DNA of 11,330 bases from Kiritimatiellales bacterium. GTDB lineage: Bacteria; Verrucomicrobiota; Kiritimatiellia; Kiritimatiellales; Pontiellaceae. Position numbers and translations under genes: made by a program. Shown here piece after piece: positions 1 through 7,163 of this stretch; positions within the stretch are counted from its first letter, which is position 1; each line of letters starts with the position of its first letter. Below the pieces are notes generated by a model. The model was not told the DNA's origin, did no database searches, and saw nothing but the letters and a program-made list of their open reading frames with translations. The stretch is taken from positions 1-11,330 of the forward strand of contig DAOVNC010000071.1 in the NCBI GenBank assembly GCA_030630445.1, read 5' to 3'.

Positions 1-16
1 ATGCACGATCGTGCAT
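1..16. repeat. 16-bp perfect palindrome at the window edge
   Basis: Positions 1-16 read the same on both strands (ATGCACGATCGTGCAT). It could be an operator for a gene outside the window, part of a longer repeat cut by the edge, or chance. The rest of 1-80 shows no gene or other structure I can support. Confidence 0.4.
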
Positions 17-80
17 CTGGATTGCACATTCATCTATGCGGGGATTGGAAGAGGGACCGCTACAAGGGGGCGTCCACGTG

Positions 81-104
81 GAAAACCCGCAACAGACTTG
101 CGGG
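81..104 (-). terminator. Second (distal) terminator-like hairpin after the GH101 gene
   Basis: Read on the minus strand, CCCGCAA (104-98) and TTGCGGG (92-86) form a 7-bp GC-rich stem with a 5-nt loop, followed at once by TTTTC (85-81). It lies about 20 bp beyond the first hairpin and would act as a backup. The T-run is short, so efficiency is uncertain. Confidence 0.5.
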
Positions 105-107
105 CTA

Positions 108-146
108 CGCAAAACAAAGAGCACTTGGGCATGAAGGCCGAAGTGC
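108..146 (-). terminator. Rho-independent terminator of the GH101 gene
   Basis: On the minus strand the arm at 146-137 (GCACTTCGGC) pairs with the arm at 130-121 (GCCCAAGTGC). That gives a 10-bp stem with one mismatch and a 6-nt loop, followed by TCTTTGTTTT (120-111). The hairpin begins about 24 bp after the GH101 stop codon and points the same way as the gene, as an intrinsic terminator should. Confidence 0.65.
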
Positions 147-169
147 TCCCGGACAAGATAACGGACGAT

Positions 170-3100
170 CTACTTGTTCAGCTTGCGTACGCCGAGGTTG
201 TCGATCACCAGATCAACCTCTTTTTTCCCTTTTTCGTTCTTCTTCATGCGTTGAACACCGATCCAGACATTTGATTTGCTGGGCTTGATCACGGTTTTGA
301 AGCGCTTGGTTTTACTGGTCTTGGTGAACGGGATGGTCGAATCAATCTTGCTTTCGCCGCCTTCGTCCACGCCGATCACAAACTCATACTCGCCGTCGTA
401 GGCGCATTGGTAGTCGAACGACACTTCATACCTATTGCCCGGCACAAAGCGCAGGGTCTGCGAGAGGGTGCGATAGATCAGCCCTGGTGTTCCGTTGGGC
501 CCTAGGCGTTCGGAGTGGGACTTGAGCGACCATTCGCCGCCGAGCGTGTCGTCGATGAGCTTGTCGTGCCAGCCCGCATCGGTGTAGGGGCTGTGGCGTT
601 CGGACAGGTGCGTGCGCGGATCGTTCACGCCGCCAGCCGGGCCTTTCACAAACGGGAACCAGCCTTCGTCGATGTTCTCGAAATCCTCGAAGAAGGCGTA
701 TCCGGATTTGGTGGTGTACACGGACTCAACCACGCGCAGATCGTCGAGGCGCACCGGCGAGGTGCCGGGGCTGACCACCAGCGAAAGTGTGGCGCTGTTG
801 CTTCCTTCCGGCACATCGAAGAGGACCCGCATGCGCTGCATGCGTGTCCGGTTCCAATGCATGTTGCACGCGGTGGCTTCCAGCGCGGAGCTGTCGGTCC
901 AGACGTTTACGGCCTTGCCGTTTTTCGGTGTGACCACCAGCAGCGCCTTGCGGGCACCTTCTTCAACCTCAACCCAAACCGATGCACTGTAGGTGCCGGG
1001 CTTCAGACCGGATACGGCCTGCGAAACGGTCGCGGACTTGCCGCTCGCGCCCACGGTCAGCGCCGTGCGGACATGATCATCCTCGGTAACGGAGACCACG
1101 CCTTCTTCGGCCACAACCGTCCAGGCAGCGAGGCTCTTGTCGTAGAAGCCCGGATCGGTGATCGGCGAACCTTCGCCCCACTGCGCCACCTTTTGCTTCG
1201 GTGCGGTTTTGGGATAGACCACATACGGGGTCGACGCTTTTACGGAAAGGGTCACCTTTCCATCCTTCACGGGAACGTCGGCGACCAGGACGCGGCCGGT
1301 ATCCTTGAGCTGGTAGAGTTTAACGGTTTCTGTCTTCCAGCTTGGCGGAAGGGCCCAGGTTGTTTCGCCGCCGGCAACATTCCAGTGGTAGAGCTTGGAT
1401 TCCTTCTTCGGAGCCCAAGGCAGCAGATAGGCATCGCCTTCAAGCACGAGGCGGTCGCCCCGGAAAAACTGGCGCTTTCCGCTGGTATCCGTCACGCGGA
1501 CATTGTCGGTGAAGCGGATTTCGTGGTCTTCCCATTTCATGATTTTGAAATGCTGCAAATATTTTGCCGGAAGTGCGGCTACATACAGTTTTTCGAGGAA
1601 GCGGTTGAAGTCGGTCCGCCCCTGCCAGCCCTCGAAATCGCCCAGCTCGGCATGGCCCAGCAACGGGTGCTTGAGATACATGTCTTTCTGGTGGTTGCGA
1701 ATGAAGCGGATGATGTGGCTGTTGATCCCGCGGCTGGTGTCGGGGCCGTAGTTCATATCGGTCGACCAATGCGACCAGGTGGCGGCATGTTCCAACTGCG
1801 CCGGGAACTCGGTGGTTACCCCGACGCCAGCGTCGGTGAGGATGCGCGCCATCTCCTGGCTCAGCCATCCGTCGCCCCAGTAGACATCCATGTAGATGAA
1901 GTCGAGGCCGGGCACATCCTCCATCATCTGCGCAACGCGCTTTTCGAAGGCGCCGGAGGTGATGTCCCAGCGGTGGTCGATGAGGTAGGACTGGTCGATC
2001 CAGTTCCAACCGCCCGGCTGGTTGGGTCGCAGCATGTCGTCTTCAAAGGTCTTGGCTTCCGGATAGGCTTCCTGACAGTTGATGTGGACGCCGATCTCGG
2101 CATTCCAGTCGTGGGCCACTTTAATCAGGGTGTTCATATCCGTCTTTCCGCCTTGGCGGCGGCCAATGTTTCCGCCGTAGTCAGGGTGCGCGCTGTCGTG
2201 CCCTTCGGACTGGTAGCCTTTCAACAGAACAAACTGGCCGAGGCCGTCGGTGGCATAGTTGACGCGCTTAACGTTGTCCAACGCGCGCAGGAAGGGTTCG
2301 CCTGCCTGGCTGCCGAAGTTAAAGCTGATGTGCTGCGCAACCCGGCTGGGCGTGAGTTCCGCCTTGAACGGGTTGTTCATGATGTCGCGGAAGGCAATGG
2401 CGCCATCCTGCCAGTCCACCTGGTCGTCGTCGTTGCGGTCCGACGTAATGATAATCTTGGTCCAGAGCGTCTTTTCGGTCAGATCCGAATCCTTGGCGCG
2501 GAAGGTCCACTCGCCGCTAGCCAGACTGGCCGATGCAGCGTCTTTTGTGGCACTGACGCGAATCCGGATGCGGCCATTCCCCAATTTTGTATCCGTCCCT
2601 AGTTTTTTATTCTTCTTGGGATCGTCGTAGGCCGAGTTGTTTTCCATCGTGGCCGCCAGCTCGTCGGTGGAGAGAATGGCATAGGCGGCGGAATTGAGCT
2701 TCTCTTCCTTCGGGAGGTCGGTCGTGATCTGCGTGAAGGTATCCATCCGCTTCGCCTTGTCGGAATGGATCGTTGCGGCGGCCAGTGCCGCACCGGGCTG
2801 CTTGCTCGTCACGGAAAGAAGGGAATGGTTGGGAATTTCGATCGAGCCGATCCGAAAATCTTCATCGTCTTCTATGTCGCTGATCGTGAACGTCAGAACC
2901 GAGCCTTTGAGCGAAAGTTCGGCTTTCATTTCAACATCGTCGAGCTCCGGGAATTCGAACTCATAGCGTGCGCGCCGACGGTTCATGAATCTTCCCGGCC
3001 CCTTGCTCTCAACCGTTGGAGCATAGGTTTTACCGTTCAAGAGAATGTCTGAAAGAACTTCGTTCTGACCGGAAAAAACCGCGCCGGTCGCAAGGTCCTT

Positions 3101-3247
3101 GTAGGAAATCACCCGGGGGAAGGCCTGATCGACCACTACCTCCAAGGTGTCCGATTTAAGCACATAAACGTCCGGATCCGCTGCAAGGACTTCCCTTCCA
3201 ATCGCAACCAGACACACGAGACAAAACCACTTCATTCCATTCTTCAT
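170..3247 (-). CDS. Secreted GH101 endo-alpha-N-acetylgalactosaminidase
   Basis: Predicted 1025-aa exported glycosidase of family GH101, which releases Gal-beta-1,3-GalNAc from Ser/Thr of mucin-type glycoproteins. Residues 1-22 form a signal peptide with likely cleavage after VLA. Residues about 25-270 look like the galactose-mutarotase-like beta-sandwich, and about 270-585 form the catalytic barrel. Family motifs include KGYQSEGHDSAHPDYGGN (343-360), GVHINCQEAYPEAK (386-399), FIYMDVYWGDGW (450-461) and TTEFPAQLEHAATW (478-491). By alignment from memory with the pneumococcal enzyme, D454 is the nucleophile and E480 the acid/base. A beta-rich region (585-690) and two jelly-roll-like carbohydrate-binding modules (about 700-840 and 845-1020) follow. 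The start is set by AGGGAG at 3260-3255, 7 nt upstream. It is shorter than many Gram-positive homologues and lacks a cell-wall anchor. Mucin specificity is a family inference. Confidence 0.9.
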   Translation of the reverse strand: MKNGMKWFCLVCLVAIGREVLAADPDVYVLKSDTLEVVVDQAFPRVISYKDLATGAVFSGQNEVLSDILLNGKTYAPTVESKGPGRFMNRRRARYEFEFPELDDVEMKAELSLKGSVLTFTISDIEDDEDFRIGSIEIPNHSLLSVTSKQPGAALAAATIHSDKAKRMDTFTQITTDLPKEEKLNSAAYAILSTDELAATMENNSAYDDPKKNKKLGTDTKLGNGRIRIRVSATKDAASASLASGEWTFRAKDSDLTEKTLWTKIIITSDRNDDDQVDWQDGAIAFRDIMNNPFKAELTPSRVAQHISFNFGSQAGEPFLRALDNVKRVNYATDGLGQFVLLKGYQSEGHDSAHPDYGGNIGRRQGGKTDMNTLIKVAHDWNAEIGVHINCQEAYPEAKTFEDDMLRPNQPGGWNWIDQSYLIDHRWDITSGAFEKRVAQMMEDVPGLDFIYMDVYWGDGWLSQEMARILTDAGVGVTTEFPAQLEHAATWSHWSTDMNYGPDTSRGINSHIIRFIRNHQKDMYLKHPLLGHAELGDFEGWQGRTDFNRFLEKLYVAALPAKYLQHFKIMKWEDHEIRFTDNVRVTDTSGKRQFFRGDRLVLEGDAYLLPWAPKKESKLYHWNVAGGETTWALPPSWKTETVKLYQLKDTGRVLVADVPVKDGKVTLSVKASTPYVVYPKTAPKQKVAQWGEGSPITDPGFYDKSLAAWTVVAEEGVVSVTEDDHVRTALTVGASGKSATVSQAVSGLKPGTYSASVWVEVEEGARKALLVVTPKNGKAVNVWTDSSALEATACNMHWNRTRMQRMRVLFDVPEGSNSATLSLVVSPGTSPVRLDDLRVVESVYTTKSGYAFFEDFENIDEGWFPFVKGPAGGVNDPRTHLSERHSPYTDAGWHDKLIDDTLGGEWSLKSHSERLGPNGTPGLIYRTLSQTLRFVPGNRYEVSFDYQCAYDGEYEFVIGVDEGGESKIDSTIPFTKTSKTKRFKTVIKPSKSNVWIGVQRMKKNEKGKKEVDLVIDNLGVRKLNK

Positions 3248-3265
3248 AATCCATCTCCCTTTATA

Positions 3266-3293
3266 TTTATAAAACCGGGCGGAACCCTACCAA
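3266..3293 (-). promoter_or_regulatory. Putative sigma70-type promoter of the GH101 gene
   Basis: On the minus strand TTGGTA (3293-3288, 4/6 to consensus) is followed by a 16-bp spacer and TATAAA (3271-3266, 5/6). Transcription would begin near 3258-3260, leaving a leader of only about 10-15 nt with the ribosome binding site at its 5' end. That short leader is the main doubt. The rest of the divergent gap (3294-3409) holds no other signal I can support. Confidence 0.4.
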
Positions 3294-3409
3294 CTACCCC
3301 GGAAAAGTAAAAGCCGAAGTTTCCCGCGCAAAAACAAATCAACGATTAGAGCGAACTCGATTGGACAAAACGTGTAGAAAACCTTTTTCAACCAACAGGA
3401 ACCTTTTTT

Positions 3410-4081
3410 ATGAATCCATGGATACTCCTCGATCAAGTCGAAGTGCCGGGCGACGGAGGGGCAATGAAACTCTACCAGCGCGCGTTCGAATTTTCGATCT
3501 CGGTAAAGAACGAAGAACTCATGAACAGCCGCATGCACGGCTCGGAGGACGCGCTGGCCGAACTCGCCTGCAAGCGGGTGGCCGACCGCAAGAAGCCACG
3601 TGTATTAATCGGTGGATTGGGTATGGGCTTTACGCTGGGCGCGGCACTGGAGCATTTGGGAAACAACGCCCAGGTGGTCGTGGCCGAGCTGGTGCCGGCG
3701 GTCGTTAAATGGAACCGCACCCACCTAGCCGACCTGGCGGGCCGCCCGCTGGACGATCCGCGCATCATGGTGCGCGAGTCGGACGTGGGGCTGGTCATTA
3801 AGGAACAGGCTGCTGCATACGACGCCATCCTGCTCGATGTCGACAACGGACCCGACGGGCTGACGCATGCCGGCAACGACCGGCTCTACACCCACGGCGG
3901 CCTTGCCGCCGCCAAAGCCGCGCTAAAGCCGGGCGGCATCCTCGCCGTCTGGTCCGCCGAACCCGACAAGGGATTCACCAAACGCCTGCGCGGCACAGGC
4001 TTCAACGTCGAAGAATCCACCGTCCGCGCCCGCAAAACCAAAGGCCGCCGCCACACCATCTGGCTGGCGGAGAAAAAATAG
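3410..4081 (+). CDS. Spermidine-synthase-like class I methyltransferase
   Basis: A 223-aa cytoplasmic protein with the Rossmann methyltransferase fold of the spermidine/spermine synthase superfamily. The nucleotide-binding loop is GGLGMG (68-73). The acidic residue ending strand beta2 is E93 in VAELVPAVVKWNR, a usual ribose-binding position. LLDVDNGPDGL (141-151) sits where true polyamine synthases carry their catalytic Asp loop. The usual YHE-type substrate motif near the N-terminus is absent; MNSRMHGSEDALAEL (38-52) is there instead. It may therefore be an S-adenosylmethionine-dependent methyltransferase annotated as spermidine synthase only by fold. AGGA at 3397-3400 lies 9 nt before the ATG. 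It is divergent from the GH101 gene and 61 bp upstream of the pseudouridine synthase, so a two-gene transcript is possible. The substrate is unknown. Confidence 0.75.
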   Translation: MNPWILLDQVEVPGDGGAMKLYQRAFEFSISVKNEELMNSRMHGSEDALAELACKRVADRKKPRVLIGGLGMGFTLGAALEHLGNNAQVVVAELVPAVVKWNRTHLADLAGRPLDDPRIMVRESDVGLVIKEQAAAYDAILLDVDNGPDGLTHAGNDRLYTHGGLAAAKAALKPGGILAVWSAEPDKGFTKRLRGTGFNVEESTVRARKTKGRRHTIWLAEKK

Positions 4082-4142
4082 CGCACCTCTTGTATTTTTC
4101 ATCCATTGGAAACATGATGCGCCGCTTAATTAGGAAATCGAT

Positions 4143-4973
4143 ATGACCAAGCAATTTTTTACCGTGAAATACAAGCAGGAGGGCATGCGACTCTTCGAAG
4201 TGATCGCCGAAGAGATGGGCATCTCGAAGAAGAAGGCACAGGCCGCGCTGGATGCCAAACAGGTCCTGGTGAACGGCAGGCGCATCTGGATGAAAAACCA
4301 TCTCGTGAAGGACGACGACCGAATTGAAATCCTGATAGAAGACCGCGCGCCGACGATCCCGAAGAAGATCCAGATCATCTGGCAGGACAACGACTACCTG
4401 ATCGTCAACAAACCCGCCTTCCTTCTGACCAATGCATCGGACAAGAGTCTTGAGGTCGTACTCCAAAAGCAGGAGAAGAATAAGAATATCTGCGCGGTGC
4501 ACCGGCTCGACAAGGAGACGTCCGGCTGCGTGATCTTTGCCAAAAGCGATGAAGCCAAAACGGCCATGATTCCGCTATTCAAGGGGCGCGACATCATGAA
4601 GATCTACCGAGCCATCACCATCGGCCAGTTTCCCAAAAGCTGGAACGAGATCCGTACCGATATCAAGGGCTTCATGTCGACCACGCTGGTGAAGACGCTC
4701 GACTCGAACCGGCACGCAAGCTATCTCGAACTGCGCATCGAAACCGGTCGCACGCACCAGATCCGCCGGCATCTGGCCGACAAGCGCTACCCGGTGCTAG
4801 GCGACAAGAAGTACGCGGGAACCGGCAACGAGCTATCGCTCGCGCAATCGCGCCAGATGCTACACGCCTACCGTCTGATCTTTCCCCATCCCAAGACCCA
4901 GGAAACCATCCGCGCCCTCGCCCCCCTGCCCCCCGACTTCAAGAGGTGCCTCTCCCAACTTAAACTGAGATAG
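4143..4973 (+). CDS. RluA-family RNA pseudouridine synthase with S4 domain
   Basis: A 276-aa cytoplasmic RNA-modifying enzyme that isomerises uridine to pseudouridine in rRNA or tRNA. An S4-like RNA-binding domain spans about residues 15-64 (MRLFEVIAEEMGISKKKAQ through VLVNGR). The catalytic domain begins near 78 and carries the family signature HRLDKETSG (120-128), in which D123 is the catalytic aspartate. RTHQIRRHL (203-211), followed by GDKKYAG, is the conserved second active-site motif. Length is normal for the RluA/RluC/RluD group. The sequence alone does not say which uridine is modified, so I give no symbol. AGGA at 4132-4135 with 7-nt spacing supports the ATG. It converges with the Gfo/Idh/MocA gene, the two stop codons lying about 50 bp apart. 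Confidence 0.9.
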   Translation: MTKQFFTVKYKQEGMRLFEVIAEEMGISKKKAQAALDAKQVLVNGRRIWMKNHLVKDDDRIEILIEDRAPTIPKKIQIIWQDNDYLIVNKPAFLLTNASDKSLEVVLQKQEKNKNICAVHRLDKETSGCVIFAKSDEAKTAMIPLFKGRDIMKIYRAITIGQFPKSWNEIRTDIKGFMSTTLVKTLDSNRHASYLELRIETGRTHQIRRHLADKRYPVLGDKKYAGTGNELSLAQSRQMLHAYRLIFPHPKTQETIRALAPLPPDFKRCLSQLKLR

Positions 4974-5014
4974 CCCATCGCGCCATCCGGTGCTGGGTGA
5001 GCGGGATCGATGGG
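4974..5014. terminator. Hairpin between convergent genes, possible bidirectional terminator
   Basis: CCCATCG (4974-4980) pairs with CGATGGG (5008-5014). Inside it, ATCC (4985-4988) pairs with GGAT (5004-5007), across a 4-nt bulge. The hairpin fills nearly all of the gap between two convergent genes and starts right after the pseudouridine synthase stop codon. No T-run follows on either strand, so it is not a standard intrinsic terminator. Confidence 0.35.
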
Positions 5015-5023
5015 GATGTCCGG

Positions 5024-6373
5024 TCAAAGCTTGTAGTATTGCTCCCAGCCCTTGCGCGGGGGAGTTCCGGCGAGGAGCTGGTTGGCCACCTTGTTGTTGG
5101 TGATCCGCTTTTTCGCGCGATCAAACTTGAGCGATCCACCCAGCCGTTGCGCCATGCAACCAAGAGCGAGTGTCTGAGAAAGCGGCCCGGCCACAGAGAA
5201 GGGCGAACGGGTTTGCTCGTCTCCCCGACAGGCCAGCAGAAAGTTTGCGTAGTGGTTCGAGTTTTTCCCGAAATCACGGGGAAGCTCACCCGCTTCCAAC
5301 AAGCTCCGCATTTTTTCGTACGGAATGATTTGTAGCGGACTGCTGTGATGATCGCCTTGGAATGTCTGTTTTTTACTGTAGATGAATTTGCCGGGCTGCG
5401 TCACCTTCCGATCTCCAAATTCCGAGGGGATCGGGGGGAGGTTTCCAACCCCGTCATACCAATCAATATCCATCGAGGGCATACTTCCGCGACGCGGGAA
5501 TTTAAAATTGATCGTCGACTTCATGGGATAGATAAATTGGTTGGGTCCATCAAGCATATCGGCACTGATTTGGGTCGGCAGACCCAGCTCAAGAAACTGG
5601 TGGATGGTATCGAGAAGATGCGCGCCCCAGTCGCCAAAGCATCCTGTGCCGAAATCATACCAGCCTCGCCAATTTCCATAGTGCAGGCGCTTGCTGTAGT
5701 CATGCGACTGCGCCGTGCCTAGCCAGATATCCCAGTCAAGCGTTTCCGGCTTGGTTTCCCCTGTAGGAAAGCCCTTCACATCGCCCCACGGATGCCAACG
5801 GCGACCAAAGTTCATGTAGGCATCCACATGGGTAACGTCCTTGATAATGCCCGCCTCCTTCCACGCCTTGAACTGGAAATAGTTGGTGCCGGAATGGCCT
5901 TGGTTGCCCATCTGCGTCACGACCTTGTACTTCTTTTCCGCGGCCATCATCAACTCGATCTCCAAGAACGTACGCGCCATCGGTTTTTCCACATAGACAT
6001 GCTTGCCTAGTGCCATCGCGGCCATCGTGATCGGAAAATGGGAATGGTCGGGAACGCAGACAATGACCGCATCGATCTCCTTCTCCATTTTATCGAACAT
6101 CACCCGGAAATCCTGAAATTTGCGTGCTTCCGGAAACAGCGTTTCAATCTGGGAAGTTCCCTCGCTGCCGATATCGACATCGCATAGCGCAACAATGTTT
6201 GCGATGCCCGGTTGGTTCAGCGACCGGATCAATCCCTTTCCGCGTCCGCCAATCCCAATGCAGGCCACATTGATTTTAGAGTTGGCGCCGAGCACCTTGC
6301 CGGGAATAAGTGAAAGGGTCGAACCTGCGAGGGTTGCCAAGGTCATGTTTCTGCGTGAAATCGATACGGTCAT
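5024..6373 (-). CDS. Tat-exported Gfo/Idh/MocA-family oxidoreductase
   Basis: Predicted NAD(P)-dependent sugar oxidoreductase, 449 aa from the start chosen here. The N-terminus has a twin-arginine signal (SISRRNMTLATLAG, residues 4-17, then a hydrophobic stretch to about 30), so the folded protein is probably exported with its cofactor. The Rossmann domain follows, with ACIGIGGRGKG (37-47), CDVD at the end of beta2 (64-67), VCVPDHSH (105-112) and the catalytic EKP (129-131). The C-terminal substrate domain carries GDWGAHLLDT with its conserved histidine and the WYDG segment common in PVC-group homologues. The ATG at 6373 is chosen because AAAGGAG (6386-6380) sits 6 nt upstream; a longer reading from GTG at 6412 has no such support. 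It is divergent from the DUF1080 gene, which suggests joint work on 3-keto sugars. The substrate is not identifiable. Confidence 0.88.
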   Translation of the reverse strand: MTVSISRRNMTLATLAGSTLSLIPGKVLGANSKINVACIGIGGRGKGLIRSLNQPGIANIVALCDVDIGSEGTSQIETLFPEARKFQDFRVMFDKMEKEIDAVIVCVPDHSHFPITMAAMALGKHVYVEKPMARTFLEIELMMAAEKKYKVVTQMGNQGHSGTNYFQFKAWKEAGIIKDVTHVDAYMNFGRRWHPWGDVKGFPTGETKPETLDWDIWLGTAQSHDYSKRLHYGNWRGWYDFGTGCFGDWGAHLLDTIHQFLELGLPTQISADMLDGPNQFIYPMKSTINFKFPRRGSMPSMDIDWYDGVGNLPPIPSEFGDRKVTQPGKFIYSKKQTFQGDHHSSPLQIIPYEKMRSLLEAGELPRDFGKNSNHYANFLLACRGDEQTRSPFSVAGPLSQTLALGCMAQRLGGSLKFDRAKKRITNNKVANQLLAGTPPRKGWEQYYKL

Positions 6374-6411
6374 CTTCATCTCCTTTGATTGGGCATCCCA
6401 CCCTGTTACCA

Positions 6412-6428
6412 CGTCTAACCACTAGACG
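6412..6428. repeat. Small inverted repeat in the Gfo/Idh/MocA leader
   Basis: CGTCTA (6412-6417) and TAGACG (6423-6428) are a perfect 6-bp inverted repeat around a 5-nt centre. It lies at the expected transcription start of the oxidoreductase gene and could be an operator or a short 5' leader hairpin. Such a repeat can also occur by chance. Confidence 0.35.
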
Positions 6429-6478
6429 GATCACAATGTATCTTTTAGTCCTTGCCATGCCAATCTTTTTTTGTGATC
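6429..6478. promoter_or_regulatory. Spaced inverted repeat around the divergent promoter, possible operator pair
   Basis: GATCACAA (6429-6436) and TTGTGATC (6471-6478) are exact reverse complements whose starts are 42 bp apart, about four helical turns. One arm overlaps the -10 of the oxidoreductase promoter by two bases; the other lies just upstream of its -35. Each arm contains the TGTGA core known from CRP/FNR-type half-sites, but neither has the partner half at normal spacing. This fits two half-operators for an unknown regulator, possibly acting on both divergent genes. It is not proof. Confidence 0.4.
6435..6463 (-). promoter_or_regulatory. Putative sigma70-type promoter of the Gfo/Idh/MocA gene
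   Basis: On the minus strand TTGGCA (6463-6458, 5/6 to consensus), a 17-bp spacer and TACATT (6440-6435, 4/6) form a good promoter match. The predicted start near 6428 gives a leader of about 55 nt before the ATG at 6373. I saw no equally good promoter for the DUF1080 gene on the plus strand. Confidence 0.45.
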
Positions 6479-6522
6479 TTGAATGACAAAACTAAACAAC
6501 CCAATAAAACAAAGGTGATTAA

Positions 6523-7161
6523 ATGAAAAAAACCATAGCCGCCCTCTTGCTCGCATCCGTAGCCGGATGTATCTCCATCAACGCCAAAGACACCGGTTGG
6601 GTCGATCTTTTCGACGGCAAAACGCTGAAAGGATGGAACAATCCCTATGAATGGGGCGAAGCCACCGTTGTTGACGGTGAAATCCACCTTGTCGCCAGCA
6701 AGAAGTTTTTCCTCTGTACGGAAAAGACCTATTCCGACTTTATCTTCGAGGCCGAAGTCAAGATGCCAGAAGGCAAATCCAACTCCGGGTTCCTCTTCCG
6801 CTGCCACGTCAAACCCAACAAGGCCTTCGGCTACCAAGCCGAAGTCGACACCGATGCCCGCGCCTGGTCGGGCGGACTCTACGACGAAGGCCGCCGCGGT
6901 TGGCTCAGCCCAAAAAAACCAAACGACTCCCCCTCCGGCGACGCCTTCCGCGAGAAGACCAAAGGCTCGTTCAAGCGCCACGACTGGAACAAATACAAAA
7001 TCCACGTCGAAGGCGACCACATCCGCATCTGGGTGAACGGCGTGCTCTGCACCGACTACACCGACGACGTGGATGCCGCAGGCTACATCGGCCTCCAGCA
7101 CCACGGTGAAAAAGGCAAGCTCTACCGCTTCCGCAACATTCGGATCAAGGAACTGAAGTAG
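6523..7161 (+). CDS. 3-keto-disaccharide hydrolase domain (DUF1080) lipoprotein
   Basis: A 212-aa envelope protein made almost entirely of one DUF1080 domain, now called the 3-keto-disaccharide hydrolase domain. This is a concanavalin-like jelly roll that in characterised members cleaves or binds 3-keto-glycosides. Residues 1-15 are a lipoprotein-type signal ending in the lipobox VAGC, with C16 the likely lipidated residue. Family landmarks are WVDLFDGKTLKGW (25-37), a VVDGEIHLV strand, SNSGFLFRCHVKP in the core, YQAEVDTDARAWSGGLYDEGR, the WNKYKI strand and AGYIGLQHHGE near the end. Length is typical for a single-domain member. AAGGTGA at 6512-6518 precedes the ATG by 4 nt. The divergent Tat-exported oxidoreductase could supply the 3-keto substrate. 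The exact sugar is unknown. Confidence 0.88.
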   Translation: MKKTIAALLLASVAGCISINAKDTGWVDLFDGKTLKGWNNPYEWGEATVVDGEIHLVASKKFFLCTEKTYSDFIFEAEVKMPEGKSNSGFLFRCHVKPNKAFGYQAEVDTDARAWSGGLYDEGRRGWLSPKKPNDSPSGDAFREKTKGSFKRHDWNKYKIHVEGDHIRIWVNGVLCTDYTDDVDAAGYIGLQHHGEKGKLYRFRNIRIKELK

Positions 7162-7163
7162 GC

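Noticed and set aside
515..2602. Open reading frame of 695 codons on the plus strand, opposite the GH101 gene
   Set aside because: It lies entirely within the antisense of a gene with clear family motifs, its translation shows no recognisable fold or motif, and GC-rich coding DNA often leaves such open antisense frames.
6374..6412. Longer N-terminus for the Gfo/Idh/MocA protein starting at GTG 6412
   Set aside because: It would put 13 residues before the twin-arginine signal and overlap the leader inverted repeat. AAAGGAG is placed correctly for ATG 6373 and not for 6412 or for the ATG at 6379.
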